Assembly: GCA_038326725.1 (NCBI GenBank)
Contig: JBBQKI010000008.1
Coordinates: 1-64,000, forward strand
Source of the DNA: JBBQKI01 sp038326725
Lineage (GTDB): Bacteria; Bacteroidota; Bacteroidia; Flavobacteriales; Flavobacteriaceae
Direction: 5' to 3'
DNA length: 64,000 nt
The notes under the pieces were generated by a model. The model made no database searches, was not told where the DNA came from, and worked only from the letters and a program-made list of their open reading frames with translations. Positions 7,024 through 16,039 of the stretch are shown here, one piece after another. Made by a program: the position numbers and the translations under genes. Numbering within the stretch: the stretch's first letter is position 1; each line of letters begins with the position of its first letter.

Positions 7024-8571
7024 GTGAACTACGAATTATTTATACGCTCCGGTTCGCAAGAAGTTGATTTTGCCCTTTTAAAAGATGGAAAACTACTGGA
7101 ATTGCACAAAGAGGAAGAAGACAACAATTTTACGGTGGGCGATGTTTTTATCGCCAAAATCCGTAAAACGGTTCCTGGGCTGAATGCTGCATTTGTTAAT
7201 GTAGGCCACGAGAAAGATGGTTTTTTGCACTATCACGATCTCGGCCCTAAAGTCCATTCCCTTTTAAAATTCGTAAAAAGTGTCAGCACAGGAAAGCTTA
7301 AGGATTATTCTTTAAAGGATTTCCCTTTTGATAAAGAGATCGATAAAAACGGCAATCTAAACGATGCCTTGAAATCGAACCAATCCATCCTGGTACAAGT
7401 AGTAAAAGAACCCATTTCCACCAAAGGCCCACGAATAAGCTCAGAGCTTTCCATTGCAGGAAGGTATATCGTGCTGGTGCCGTTTTCCGACCGTGTTTCT
7501 GTTTCCCAAAAAATAGAATCCAACGAAGAAAAAGAAAGGTTGAAACGCTTGATCACAAGCATTCGGCCCAAAGGATTTGGCGTTATTATCCGCACCGTTG
7601 CGGAGGGCAAAAAAGTAGCAGAACTGGACAAAGATTTAGAAAACCTTATGGATCGCTGGACGGCGATGTGCAAGAAGCTACAAGGGGCGCACCACCCTTC
7701 GAAGGTGTTGAGTGAGTTGAACAGGGCGTCCTCCATCATCCGGGATATATTTACCGATGAATTTACATCGATATACATCGACGATGAAACCTTGTTTTTA
7801 CAAATAAAAGATTATGTGCACGAAATTGCACCGAAAAAAGAAAGTATCGTAAAGTTTTATGATTCCAATGTGCCGATCTTTGAAAAATTTGGGATCGACA
7901 GGCAGATTAAAACTTCGTTCGGTAAAACAGTATCGGGAAGCAAAGGAGCTTACCTCGTAATTGAACACACCGAAGCTATGCACGTTATAGACGTGAACAG
8001 CGGTAACCGTAGCAACAAGGCAAAAACACAGGAAGGCACAGCCCTCGAAGTGAATTTGATAGCAGCCACTGAGGTGGCCCGGCAACTAAGGTTACGCGAT
8101 ATGGGCGGCATTATTGTGATCGATTTCATTGATATGGCAAACGTCAATCACCGGAAACAGCTCTACAATCACCTTCGCGAAGAGATGAAGGACGATAGGG
8201 CAAAGCACAAAATACTCCCCCCCAGTAAATTTGGGCTAATTCAAATTACCCGCCAGCGTGTTCGTCCAGAGATGAACATCAAGACTAACGAAGAAGACCC
8301 CAGCAATATTGGGGGAGACGGCGAAATTGAAGCTCCAATCATTGTAATAAACAGGATCAATGAAGAGGCCAAGCGCCTTTTCAAAAAAGACTATAAAAAG
8401 ATAACCTTGAACACCCATCCTTTTATAGCGGCCTTTTTAACAAAAGGTTTCCCATCCGTACGGACCAAATGGTTCATGGAGCACAAAAAATGGGTTAAGA
8501 TCCAGCCCCGCGATGCATACACGTATCTCGAATACCATTTCACCGACAGGAACGGCGAAATCATTAAATAA
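7024..8571 (+). CDS. rng: Ribonuclease G/E
   Basis: Single-strand-specific endoribonuclease of rRNA maturation and mRNA decay. GTG start at 7024 (MNYELFIRSGSQEVDFAL). The S1-like region (about 35-130) includes VGDVFIAKIRKTVPGLNAAFVNVG. The DNase I-like catalytic region has MHVIDVNSGNRS (D323) and GGIIVIDFIDM (D367), matching the two metal-binding aspartates of RNase E. At 515 residues it has the size of RNase G and lacks the long RNase E scaffold tail. The Zn-link Cys motif of RNase E is not seen. Isolated transcription unit with its own terminator. Confidence 0.95.
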   Translation: MNYELFIRSGSQEVDFALLKDGKLLELHKEEEDNNFTVGDVFIAKIRKTVPGLNAAFVNVGHEKDGFLHYHDLGPKVHSLLKFVKSVSTGKLKDYSLKDFPFDKEIDKNGNLNDALKSNQSILVQVVKEPISTKGPRISSELSIAGRYIVLVPFSDRVSVSQKIESNEEKERLKRLITSIRPKGFGVIIRTVAEGKKVAELDKDLENLMDRWTAMCKKLQGAHHPSKVLSELNRASSIIRDIFTDEFTSIYIDDETLFLQIKDYVHEIAPKKESIVKFYDSNVPIFEKFGIDRQIKTSFGKTVSGSKGAYLVIEHTEAMHVIDVNSGNRSNKAKTQEGTALEVNLIAATEVARQLRLRDMGGIIVIDFIDMANVNHRKQLYNHLREEMKDDRAKHKILPPSKFGLIQITRQRVRPEMNIKTNEEDPSNIGGDGEIEAPIIVINRINEEAKRLFKKDYKKITLNTHPFIAAFLTKGFPSVRTKWFMEHKKWVKIQPRDAYTYLEYHFTDRNGEIIK

Positions 8572-8573
8572 CC

Positions 8574-8608
8574 AAAACCCCATCAATTGATTTTGATGGG
8601 GTTTTTTT
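8574..8608 (+). terminator. Rho-independent terminator of rng
   Basis: A perfect 13-bp stem (AAAACCCCATCAA/TTGATGGGGTTTT) with a 6-nt loop is followed by a T-run, starting 3 nt after the rng stop. Confidence 0.9.
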
Positions 8609-8614
8609 GTGTCC

Positions 8615-8680
8615 TCTCGAGGGGAGTCGAGAATGTCACATCGAGCGCAGTCGAGATGCACGGGCCTCGACAGCACCAAA
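8615..8680. repeat. TCGAG-rich interspersed palindromic repeat
   Basis: Several GTCGAG/CTCGA words occur close together (CTCTCGAGGGGAGTCGAGA, then TCGAGCGCAGTCGAGA at 8641-8656, then CCTCGACA). The 16-mer at 8641-8656 is identical to bases 16984-16999, so this is a member of a dispersed REP-like family. No gene is present. Confidence 0.6.
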
Positions 8681-8714
8681 ATTAACTTCCAACAATTTTA
8701 GCTAATTTTCCGAA

Positions 8715-9191
8715 ATGGAAACCCATAAAACCTATTCTTTGGCCGAGGCCAAAAAGCGCATGGAAAACTACTGTGCCTATCAAGAGCGCTGCCACAAGGA
8801 GGTACAGCAAAAACTCTACGAAATGCGGATGATCCCTGAAGCGGTTGATGTTATCCTTCTGCATTTACTACAACATGATTATTTAAACGAAACCCGTTTT
8901 GCGCAAGCTTTTGCAAGGGGAAAATTCCGTGTAAAAAAATGGGGAAAACGAAGGATAGAAAACGAACTTAAAATGCGGGATATTTCTAAATTCAATATAA
9001 AACTTGCTCTAAAGGAAATTCCGGATGCGGTATATTACAAAACCTTTGAAGCCTTGGCAGAAAAGCGATTGCAGCAATTGGTATCAGAAAAAAACCTACA
9101 GAAAAAACGGAAGAAACTTGCAGACTATCTTTTTTATAGGGGGTGGGAAAGTGAAATGGTTTATGGGAAGGTGGGGGAAATTTCAATATGA
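8715..9191 (+). CDS. recX: Regulatory protein RecX
   Basis: RecX inhibits RecA filaments. The 158-residue protein is all-helical and shows the family pattern LAEAKKRMENYCAYQERCHKEV, VILLHLLQHDYLNETRFAQA and FRVKKWGKRRIENELKMRDI, corresponding to the three tandem three-helix repeats. Length is normal. No recA is in the window, so the gene stands alone, as is common in Bacteroidetes. It follows the rng terminator and a TCGAG repeat; no clear promoter was found. Confidence 0.9.
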   Translation: METHKTYSLAEAKKRMENYCAYQERCHKEVQQKLYEMRMIPEAVDVILLHLLQHDYLNETRFAQAFARGKFRVKKWGKRRIENELKMRDISKFNIKLALKEIPDAVYYKTFEALAEKRLQQLVSEKNLQKKRKKLADYLFYRGWESEMVYGKVGEISI

Positions 9192-9210
9192 TATTCTTGG
9201 TGTGGGCTCG

Positions 9211-9307
9211 CTACTATTCCTGAAAAACAATCAAACTGATAATACGTTTGTCAGGTCGAGTGGATTTAAACAAGGTTGTAGCCGTTTAAATTTGTATCGA
9301 GACCGGG
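9211..9307. repeat. 97-bp direct repeat, copy A (left of channel gene)
   Basis: This copy matches 11289-11385 over 97 bases with 7 mismatches and no gaps. Shared cores include AAAACAATCAAACTG, GTTTGTCAGGTCGAGTGGAT and TAGCCGTTTAAATTTGTATC followed by GAGACCGGG. The rest of the 298-base gap 9192-9489 shows no gene. Confidence 0.85.
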
Positions 9308-9489
9308 TTTGAAATGCTTACAGGTAAGTTTCTTCAAATCTCTCCTCTTGCTTGGAGTCAGTACGTTATAAGTCCTCTAGACTAGTATAAGTGGGATTTT
9401 CTTCTTGAATTAAGAAAAACATGACGTAAATTGTATGTGTTAAGAATCTAAAATAGGCGAATAGTAAACCCTTTTAAAAAATACAGATT

Positions 9490-11199
9490 ATGAAATTTGT
9501 AGGTAGTCAGTTAGTATATTATTTGAGAGACAGAGACTTTAAAAGAAACTCAAAGATACTGCTTAGATATTTGGCCCTTTTGGGAATTGTCATCATAATT
9601 TATTCTATTCTTTTCCACATTATTATGGTAAAGTTTGAAGGCCAAGATCATTCTTGGGTTACAGGCTTATACTGGACACTTACTGTTATGAGCACTCTTG
9701 GTTTTGGAGATATCACATTTGAATCTGATATGGGTCGTATTTTCAGTATAGTAGTTTTACTTTCTGGAATTGTTATGTTATTGATCGTTTTACCTTTTGC
9801 CTTTATAAGGCATTTTTATATTCCTCTTTTAGAGTCTCAAGACAAGAACAGGGTTCCCCGACAAGTTCCTAAAGGAACAAAAGATCATATTTTACTATGT
9901 TCTTATGATGTCATAGCAAGAGATCTAACAGAACGATTGAAGCAAGAGAAGACCCCTTGTTACGTCATCGAAAACGATTTGGCAACAGCACTTGAAAATC
10001 ATGATGACCGTGTTCCTGTAATATTTGGAGAATTGGATAGCCAGGAAACCTTTATCCTTGCCAATATTAAAGATGCGAAACTGGTTGTTGTTAACAGGAA
10101 TGACATTTTAAACACCAAGATTATTCTCAACATACGGGACATAGCTCCTACTATACCTATTATTGCTATAGCAACTGATGATGAATCGGTCGATGTACAG
10201 GAATTGAGTGGCGCTGATCATGTACTGCCTGTGAAAAGATGGCTTGGGGAACAATTGGCCAACAGAGTAAATGCGCAACATGCAAAATCTCAGCCCATAG
10301 GACAATATGAAGATCTATATATTGCAGAATTACCTATCCACAATACTCCTTTGGTTTCTAAAACTATCCGAGAGACAGGATTGAGGAAAAAATTTGGGAT
10401 TAGTATTGTGGCAATTTGGGAGAGAGGTAGATTGAAACCTATAATTGGCAATGAAAAACTAACATACGATAGCGTTTTGGTAATTTTAGGAAATAAAGAT
10501 CAGCTCAATAGCATTGATGAGCTCTTCCTCGATTACGATGTAAACCCTAATCCAGTCCTGTTAATTGGAGGGGGTAAGGTAGGGTTAGCTGCGGCAGAAT
10601 CTTTACATAAAAATGGCATCTTGGTGAATTTAATTGATAAGGATCCGGAGATATGCAAAAAAGCAAGTCATGTTTGTAATAAGGTATTCACTGGGCGGGC
10701 CTCGGATTATGAACTACTAAAAGAAGCAGGAATCCTAAAGGCTCCGTCGGTATTGCTTTCTACCAATGACGACACCATGAATATTTATCTCGCATCCTAC
10801 TGTCGTCAATTGAACAAGGAACTGAAAATAGTTAGCCGGATATCAGAAGCTCGAAATATTGATATCATTCATAAGGCAGGAGCAAATTTTGTATTGAGTT
10901 ATGCTACTTTGGGTTCTGAAGCAATTTTGTCTATTCTCAAAGGTCAGGAACTAACTGTTCTTGGCGAAGGTATTAAGTTATTTATTATTCCAATACCCTA
11001 TTCATTAGAAGGTAAATCACTCGCAGAATCCGGCATAGGTGCTAAAACAGGACTGTCGGTAATTGCCATAAAAGAAAATACACAAGTAGTTACCCTATTG
11101 TCTGCAAATACTTTACTTCCACGGGGGGCTGAAATAGTTATGCTTGGAAATTCTGAAATGAGACATAAATTCAATGAAATATATGTTAATTTCCTTTAA
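9490..11199 (+). CDS. Two-helix K+ channel with two RCK (TrkA-N/TrkA-C) units
   Basis: Probable ligand-gated potassium channel in the inner membrane. Residues about 24-47 form the first helix. The pore loop carries the filter TLGFGD (TVMSTLGFGDITF, about 70-82) in place of the usual TVGYGD, and about 85-112 form the second helix. A TrkA-N Rossmann domain follows (ILLCSYDVIARDLTERL, about 134-250), then a TrkA-C part (LPIHNTPLVSKTI). A second TrkA-N (VLLIGGGKVGLAAAESL, about 355) and TrkA-C run to residue 569. Having two full RCK units on one chain is less common than one. Nearly identical 97-bp repeats flank the gene, suggesting acquired or mobile DNA. Confidence 0.9.
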   Translation: MKFVGSQLVYYLRDRDFKRNSKILLRYLALLGIVIIIYSILFHIIMVKFEGQDHSWVTGLYWTLTVMSTLGFGDITFESDMGRIFSIVVLLSGIVMLLIVLPFAFIRHFYIPLLESQDKNRVPRQVPKGTKDHILLCSYDVIARDLTERLKQEKTPCYVIENDLATALENHDDRVPVIFGELDSQETFILANIKDAKLVVVNRNDILNTKIILNIRDIAPTIPIIAIATDDESVDVQELSGADHVLPVKRWLGEQLANRVNAQHAKSQPIGQYEDLYIAELPIHNTPLVSKTIRETGLRKKFGISIVAIWERGRLKPIIGNEKLTYDSVLVILGNKDQLNSIDELFLDYDVNPNPVLLIGGGKVGLAAAESLHKNGILVNLIDKDPEICKKASHVCNKVFTGRASDYELLKEAGILKAPSVLLSTNDDTMNIYLASYCRQLNKELKIVSRISEARNIDIIHKAGANFVLSYATLGSEAILSILKGQELTVLGEGIKLFIIPIPYSLEGKSLAESGIGAKTGLSVIAIKENTQVVTLLSANTLLPRGAEIVMLGNSEMRHKFNEIYVNFL

Positions 11200-11224
11200 T
11201 GAGAATTCTGTGATTCTCGATACA

Positions 11225-11275
11225 TTTTTCCTTCGCTACGCTTGCGGAAAAACAATCAAACTTGATAATGGTTAC
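11225..11275. repeat. Hairpin and short third copy of the flanking repeat
   Basis: TTTTTCC (11225-11231) pairs with GGAAAAA (11246-11252), and the right arm runs into AAAAACAATCAAACTTGATAAT, a partial copy of the start of the 97-bp repeat. It lies just after the channel stop and could act as a weak terminator. Confidence 0.5.
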
Positions 11276-11288
11276 ATTTTTCCGGTGG

Positions 11289-11385
11289 CTATTATTCCTA
11301 AAAAACAATCAAACTGGTAATCCGTTTGTCAGGTCGAGTGGATTTGAACAAGGCAGTAGCCGTTTAAATTTGTATCGAGACCGGG
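11289..11385. repeat. 97-bp direct repeat, copy B (right of channel gene)
   Basis: 90 of 97 bases are identical to 9211-9307 in the same orientation. Together the copies bracket the K+ channel gene at distances of 182 and 89 bases. No gene is seen between 11200 and 11482. Confidence 0.85.
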
Positions 11386-11482
11386 CTAATCTGTTTTTTG
11401 AAACCGTAAGCCTTGGATAATATTAAAAATTAATAAAGAAAAAACTTGTTTTTTTATCTTAGTTCTTTGATGTTGGTAGTGC

Positions 11483-12307
11483 TTACAGCTCAATCTTCTC
11501 TAGTCTTATCTTAAATTTATTATCACTCTGCATATCTGCAAACATTCCCATATCATCTTTTTCGCTGGTTTCGGTGTCTATCAATATTTTCATTGTCATT
11601 TGAAGTTCAGCACCAACAAAATATTGGTTTTCTATATCAAAATAATAAGTTCCTTTTCCAATTGATGAACTTTTGTAAGTCCCATTTAATTCTTCTGGTA
11701 TTTCAAGGTTAGTTATATCTATATTCCCTTTAAGTATAGCAACTTCTTTTCCTTCATATTTTTCCATTCCGACAAATTCGAGCGTGTTAAAACCTTTGAC
11801 GGATAATTTTGAACCATTAGTATTAAAAGGCATCTCCATTGGTATTTTGTCTTTTTCGCCAACTTTTAATTTCTTTTTAGGTAGAGGGAAAATTAAATCA
11901 AATATAAAATTATGATTGTCGTTTCCAAATGTGCTATTCGGTTTCATATCTTGAATAACACTTGCAGGTGCTGTATTGGACATTGTATCCTTTGCTTTTC
12001 CATTATCGTCGAACATAATCATATCCATTTTTAAATCGGTCAGACTTAAATCGGCCAAATTATTTTCTTTAACTCGAACATTTAGATATCCGTTTCCGAT
12101 AATTTTTGATTTATCCGCTTGCATATCTTTGTCCATATTATTCGTGACGTCAACTTCTTGCCAATATGTATAAATATATTTTTTCGGTTGACTGAAATCC
12201 CAAACAAAATCGTTTTGATCGATTGTTGACTTTTGGTCAGAGCTATTTTTGCTAGTTCCGCAACTTATTAAAATTAGAGTTGATAATCCAAGTAATATTT
12301 TTCTCAT
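11483..12307 (-). CDS. Uncharacterised lipoprotein (DUF6263-like)
   Basis: The 274-residue product starts with a lipoprotein signal (MRKILLGLSTLILISCGTSK, Cys16). The rest is rich in beta-strand-like alternation (YIYTYWQEVDVTNNMDKDM, LPKKKLKVGEKDKIPMEMPF, GKGTYYFDIENQYFVGAELQ), a layout I associate with DUF6263-type periplasmic lipoproteins; this assignment is tentative. No catalytic motif is visible. It is more AT-rich than the neighbouring core genes and stands alone beside the repeat-flanked channel, so it may be accessory. Confidence 0.75.
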   Translation of the reverse strand: MRKILLGLSTLILISCGTSKNSSDQKSTIDQNDFVWDFSQPKKYIYTYWQEVDVTNNMDKDMQADKSKIIGNGYLNVRVKENNLADLSLTDLKMDMIMFDDNGKAKDTMSNTAPASVIQDMKPNSTFGNDNHNFIFDLIFPLPKKKLKVGEKDKIPMEMPFNTNGSKLSVKGFNTLEFVGMEKYEGKEVAILKGNIDITNLEIPEELNGTYKSSSIGKGTYYFDIENQYFVGAELQMTMKILIDTETSEKDDMGMFADMQSDNKFKIRLEKIEL

Positions 12308-12459
12308 AAATTGGTTTTTTTTTGATTACCTAAAACTTGTATATAATCCCAACTTTATTGGATTTATCCCGCACATGTGACTTCTTCAAATATACCAAAA
12401 TCCATTACTTCCGAACCACTGCCTAAAGCTAATCCAACTTGGCATTCAGAAGTTTATTT

Positions 12460-12975
12460 CTAAATATTAAACGAAGCCCCAACATTCACAGAAACTTGAT
12501 TGTGCAGTTTTTCGGCCGGAGACAAGGAATCTGTATTGTATTTTGAAATGGGAACGCTCACTTCCGTAAAAACCCCAAACCCACTGCTGAAAAAATAACG
12601 TGCCCCCAAATGACCACCAAAGTTTTTCAAGCTGGCATACAGCCCGGGGTAAACATCAAAGTTTTCGTCCACATTTATCACATTGCCCAGGTTTGCGTTG
12701 AAGCGTGCCTTAAAATCAAAACGGTCTTCAAATTTTGCAAAGGGCTCTTCGACACCGTTTGAATTTGTAACCTTATCAATTCCCAAAAGATAAGCAGAAG
12801 CTACGCCAATGGAGATATTTTCGCCCACGCCAAAATCAAGGCTTCCCATAATTCCCGTACCATTGTTTTGAATATTAGCTCCAACCTGGAATTTTATATC
12901 GCCCTGGCCTGTATAAGCCTGGCCAAAAAAAATTTGAACACAAAACAATGCAATAACAGCTACGAAATTTTTCAT
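12460..12975 (-). CDS. Small outer-membrane beta-barrel protein (DUF6646-like)
   Basis: 171 residues with a signal peptide (MKNFVAVIALFCVQIFFGQA) and then alternating strands: GDIKFQVGANIQNNGTGIMG, SLDFGVGENISIGVASAYLL, FKARFNANLGNVI, GGHLGARYFFSSGFGVFTEV and VSVNVGASFNI ending in Ile. The short amphipathic strands suggest an 8-stranded barrel in the outer membrane. I associate this pattern with the flavobacterial DUF6646 family, without known function. Confidence 0.75.
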   Translation of the reverse strand: MKNFVAVIALFCVQIFFGQAYTGQGDIKFQVGANIQNNGTGIMGSLDFGVGENISIGVASAYLLGIDKVTNSNGVEEPFAKFEDRFDFKARFNANLGNVINVDENFDVYPGLYASLKNFGGHLGARYFFSSGFGVFTEVSVPISKYNTDSLSPAEKLHNQVSVNVGASFNI

Positions 12976-13008
12976 TACTTCAGAATTTAGGAGAGACGAA
13001 TTTTTTTA

Positions 13009-13863
13009 CTAAAGTACTTTATTTGTAGACAAAAGGGCTTGTTCGTTTTTCCAATCAATCCATTTTTGGCCTTTCAATTTCCGCATCAGGGTATCAAAAT
13101 GGCGCATTATTACAATATTATAAATTGCTTTTGCCAGATTTTTCGGGTTTCGGGGAATAGCCCGAAGGCTCATGGAAAAACCGGGGCTTAGGTAGCGCAT
13201 ATAATGCCAATAACCTTCGGGGATGTATAAAACCTGACCGTGCTCCAAACTAGTAACGTAGCCGTGCGCCTTTTTGAGGGCCGGCCATTTTTCATAATCC
13301 GGGTTTGCAAAATTTATGTCTTCTCGAGTAATGAGCGAATGGGGAATTTTATATATATAATCGTTTTGGCCTTGGTCAAAAAGGATGACTTCTTTTTTCC
13401 CATGAAATTGGAAGTGAAATATATTGGCGAGATCGATATCGTAGTGCATAAAAGTATAGGAATCTTTCCCTCCAAAAAACATCATGGGCAGGCCTTTCAT
13501 CAATTTCAAACCAAAATCGGGATAGGAAAAATCTTTTTGGAGCGAGGGCACTTCCTTTAAAATATTCCAAAGGAATATCCGGAATTTGGTGGGTTCCCGT
13601 TTCAGCAGTTCAATATATTCCCCCATTTTCATGGTCGCGTGCGGCTGATTAAACCCATCTTTGTGGCTCACGGGGCGGTTATCGTAAAGCGGTACGTTTT
13701 TTTCACCCGCCACTTTTGCCATATAATCCAGGTCCCATTTGCTAAAAGCTGGCCAATCTTCTATAAAACGCTCAATAACAACGGGTCTTTGAGGCTTGAA
13801 ATAGTTTTTTAGAAAATCTTGTTTGGTAATGGTCGCAACCCTATCTATTTCTGTAAGTTTCAT
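13009..13863 (-). CDS. JmjC/cupin-like Fe(II)/2-oxoglutarate oxygenase family protein
   Basis: The 284-residue protein matches the Cupin_8/JmjC-like family: PVVIERFIEDWPAFSKWDLDYM, the first metal ligands in FMHYDIDLANIFHFQFHG (H-x-D), a Lys-rich strand KEVILFDQGQNDYIYKIPHS, and the distal His in LYIPEGYWHYMRYL. The motifs support an Fe(II)-dependent hydroxylase or demethylase-like enzyme; the substrate is not known. No signal peptide, so cytosolic. Downstream of atpC on the same strand but separated by that operon's terminator. Confidence 0.85.
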   Translation of the reverse strand: MKLTEIDRVATITKQDFLKNYFKPQRPVVIERFIEDWPAFSKWDLDYMAKVAGEKNVPLYDNRPVSHKDGFNQPHATMKMGEYIELLKREPTKFRIFLWNILKEVPSLQKDFSYPDFGLKLMKGLPMMFFGGKDSYTFMHYDIDLANIFHFQFHGKKEVILFDQGQNDYIYKIPHSLITREDINFANPDYEKWPALKKAHGYVTSLEHGQVLYIPEGYWHYMRYLSPGFSMSLRAIPRNPKNLAKAIYNIVIMRHFDTLMRKLKGQKWIDWKNEQALLSTNKVL

Positions 13864-13945
13864 AGGCTAAATGTGAATGCGAAATTACAATTCTTAACCT
13901 GAATGTTGGGGCAATATTATTATAAGTTTATGTTTTTTGATAAAA

Positions 13946-13982
13946 CGAAAATCCCAAACTCCATCAAATGGAATTTGGGATT
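13946..13982 (-). terminator. Terminator of atpD-atpC
   Basis: AATCCCAAA and TTTGGGATT pair perfectly, enclosing a second CCAT/ATGG pairing. On the minus strand the stem is followed by TTTCGTTTT. It begins 25 nt past the atpC stop. Confidence 0.75.
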
Positions 13983-14006
13983 ATAAGATTTCGTATTTAT
14001 AAAATT

Positions 14007-14285
14007 TTAATCTACTAAGACTATAATTCTGTTCTTGTAACATTCCACCATGCCGCCGGTAATGTCCATTGCCCATTTTCCATCGGCTTGCTTGGTGAAT
14101 TTTTTTTCAAAGCCTTCGGCAATTTTCGGATTGCCTTGAAATTTTACTTTGCCTTCCTGCAAAACGGAAACTATTGGGGCGTGGTTGTTCAACATTTGGA
14201 ATTCACCTTCCACTCCCGGAACGGTTACAGATTCTACTTCTCCGGCCACCAAGGCCATTTCTGGTGATACTATTTCTAGATACAT
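14007..14285 (-). CDS. atpC: F1 ATP synthase epsilon subunit, short form
   Basis: Part of the F1 central stalk. 92 residues: MYLEIVSPEMALVAGEVESV, VPGVEGEFQMLNNHAPIVSVL and GGMVECYKNRIIVLVD. This is the N-terminal beta-sandwich only; the C-terminal helical hairpin, about 45 residues in E. coli, is absent. That is usual in Bacteroidetes and means the helix-based inhibition of hydrolysis cannot work in the E. coli manner. It follows atpD by 75 nt. Confidence 0.95.
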   Translation of the reverse strand: MYLEIVSPEMALVAGEVESVTVPGVEGEFQMLNNHAPIVSVLQEGKVKFQGNPKIAEGFEKKFTKQADGKWAMDITGGMVECYKNRIIVLVD

Positions 14286-14293
14286 ATTTTTAA

Positions 14294-14356
14294 GTTGATG
14301 GTTGTTGGTTGATGGTTGTTGGAGAGTCTATCAATTAACAACAATCAACCATTAAC
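14294..14356. repeat. Tandem/inverted repeat between atpD and atpC
   Basis: The 14-mer GTTGATGGTTGTTG occurs twice back to back (14294-14321), and the near-complement AACAACAATCAACCATTAAC follows at 14337-14356, so the transcript can fold into an imperfect hairpin between the two cistrons. Confidence 0.65.
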
Positions 14357-14360
14357 CCAT

Positions 14361-15866
14361 TTAGGCTTCAGCAAGCATTTTCTCCCCGGCTTCCATTGCT
14401 TCTTCAATGGTTCCTTTAAGGTTGAATGCCGCTTCGGGCAAGTGATCCAATTCCCCGTCCATAATCATATTGAAACCTTTGATGGTTTCTTTGATATCCA
14501 CCAAAACTCCGGGAATCCCGGTAAATTGTTCCGCCACGTGGAAAGGTTGCGAAAGAAAACGTTGCACACGACGGGCGCGGTTAACAGCCATTTTATCTTC
14601 TTCGGAAAGTTCTTCCATCCCAAGGATGGCGATAATGTCCTGTAATTCTTTATAACGTTGCAACAACTCTTTTACGCGTTGTGCACAGCCGTAATGTTCT
14701 TTCCCCAATACGGCTTCAGAAAGAATCCTAGAAGTCGAATCCAGAGGATCAACTGCTGGATAAATCCCAAGCTCCGCAATTTTTCTGGATAAAACGGTAG
14801 TGGCATCCAAGTGGGCAAAAGTGGTTGCCGGTGCCGGATCCGTCAAGTCATCCGCAGGCACATACACTGCCTGAACGGAAGTAATGGAACCCCTTTTTGT
14901 GGAAGTGATCCGTTCCTGCATCGCCCCCATTTCTGTGGCCAATGTAGGCTGATAACCCACAGCTGAAGGCATACGACCCAATAGTGCCGAAACCTCGGAT
15001 CCTGCTTGTGTAAAACGGAAAATATTATCAACAAAGAAAAGTACATCTTTTCCTTGGCCATCCCCTGCTCCGTCACGGAAATATTCCGCAATGGTCAATC
15101 CTGAAAGTGCCACTCGCGCACGAGCCCCGGGAGGTTCGTTCATTTGGCCGAACACGAAAGTAGCTTTCGATTCTTTCAAAGCATCCTTGTCAACTTTTGT
15201 AAGGTCCCAACCTCCTGCTTCCATGGAATGCATAAAGCTGTCGCCATATTTTATAATGCCGGATTCAAGCATTTCGCGGAGCAAATCGTTCCCTTCACGG
15301 GTACGTTCTCCCACTCCAGCAAAAACCGAAAGACCTCCGTGGCCCTTGGCTATATTGTTTATCAGTTCTTGAATCAATACGGTTTTACCAACCCCGGCAC
15401 CGCCGAAAAGACCAATCTTTCCCCCTTTTGCATAAGGTTCGATAAGGTCAATTACTTTAATTCCTGTAAATAAAACTTCAGTGGAAGTTGAAAGATCTTC
15501 AAATTTTGGAGCTTCGCGGTGAATTGGCAAACCATCTTTCCCTTCTTTTGGAAGGTTGCCGATACCGTCAATAGCATCGCCGATTACGTTGAAAAGGCGG
15601 CCGTAAACATCTTCTCCAATAGGCATTTGGATAGGGGCGCCGGTAGCTATTACGTCAATTCCGCGGCTCAAGCCATCGGTGGAGTCCATGGAAATGGTGC
15701 GCACCGTGCTTTCCCCGATATGCGATTGCACCTCAAGGATCAATAAATTCCCGTTATTGTTTACTTCCAACGAATCGTAGATTTTGGGCAGCTCTGTGCC
15801 GTTTTCAAAAGCAACATCCACTACCGGGCCAATGATCTGTGCAACTTTTCCTGTGTTTTGTGACAT
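14361..15866 (-). CDS. atpD: F1 ATP synthase beta subunit
   Basis: Catalytic subunit of the membrane-bound F1Fo ATP synthase. 501 residues with N-terminal beta-barrel domain (1-80), Walker A GGAGVGKT (155-162), the catalytic Glu in AGVGERTREGNDL, Walker B VLFFVDNIFRF, and the conserved LLGRMPSAVGYQPTLATEMG. It pairs with atpC; other subunits are not in the window, matching the split arrangement known in Bacteroidetes. Start ATG at 15866, about 60 nt after a strong promoter match. Confidence 0.98.
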   Translation of the reverse strand: MSQNTGKVAQIIGPVVDVAFENGTELPKIYDSLEVNNNGNLLILEVQSHIGESTVRTISMDSTDGLSRGIDVIATGAPIQMPIGEDVYGRLFNVIGDAIDGIGNLPKEGKDGLPIHREAPKFEDLSTSTEVLFTGIKVIDLIEPYAKGGKIGLFGGAGVGKTVLIQELINNIAKGHGGLSVFAGVGERTREGNDLLREMLESGIIKYGDSFMHSMEAGGWDLTKVDKDALKESKATFVFGQMNEPPGARARVALSGLTIAEYFRDGAGDGQGKDVLFFVDNIFRFTQAGSEVSALLGRMPSAVGYQPTLATEMGAMQERITSTKRGSITSVQAVYVPADDLTDPAPATTFAHLDATTVLSRKIAELGIYPAVDPLDSTSRILSEAVLGKEHYGCAQRVKELLQRYKELQDIIAILGMEELSEEDKMAVNRARRVQRFLSQPFHVAEQFTGIPGVLVDIKETIKGFNMIMDGELDHLPEAAFNLKGTIEEAMEAGEKMLAEA

Positions 15867-15926
15867 GAATTTGTGTTTATGTTCTGTATTGCGAAAGGGT
15901 GTAAAACCCCCTTATTTTTAACGGGG

Positions 15927-15958
15927 CAAAGATAGTTTTTTATAATCTAAAATCACAA
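15927..15958 (-). promoter_or_regulatory. Bacteroidetes-type promoter of atpD-atpC
   Basis: On the minus strand TTG (15958-15956), a 21-nt spacer, then TATCTTTG (15934-15927). Both elements and the spacing fit the Bacteroidetes consensus. A CCCC/GGGG stem lies between it and the start codon. Confidence 0.75.
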
Positions 15959-16039
15959 CCGGAATGATTAAAAAAATCTTGTGAAAATTTAATAATCTAT
16001 TGTTTTAAAAGAGGGGTTTAGAAACTTAAATCCGAGCAA

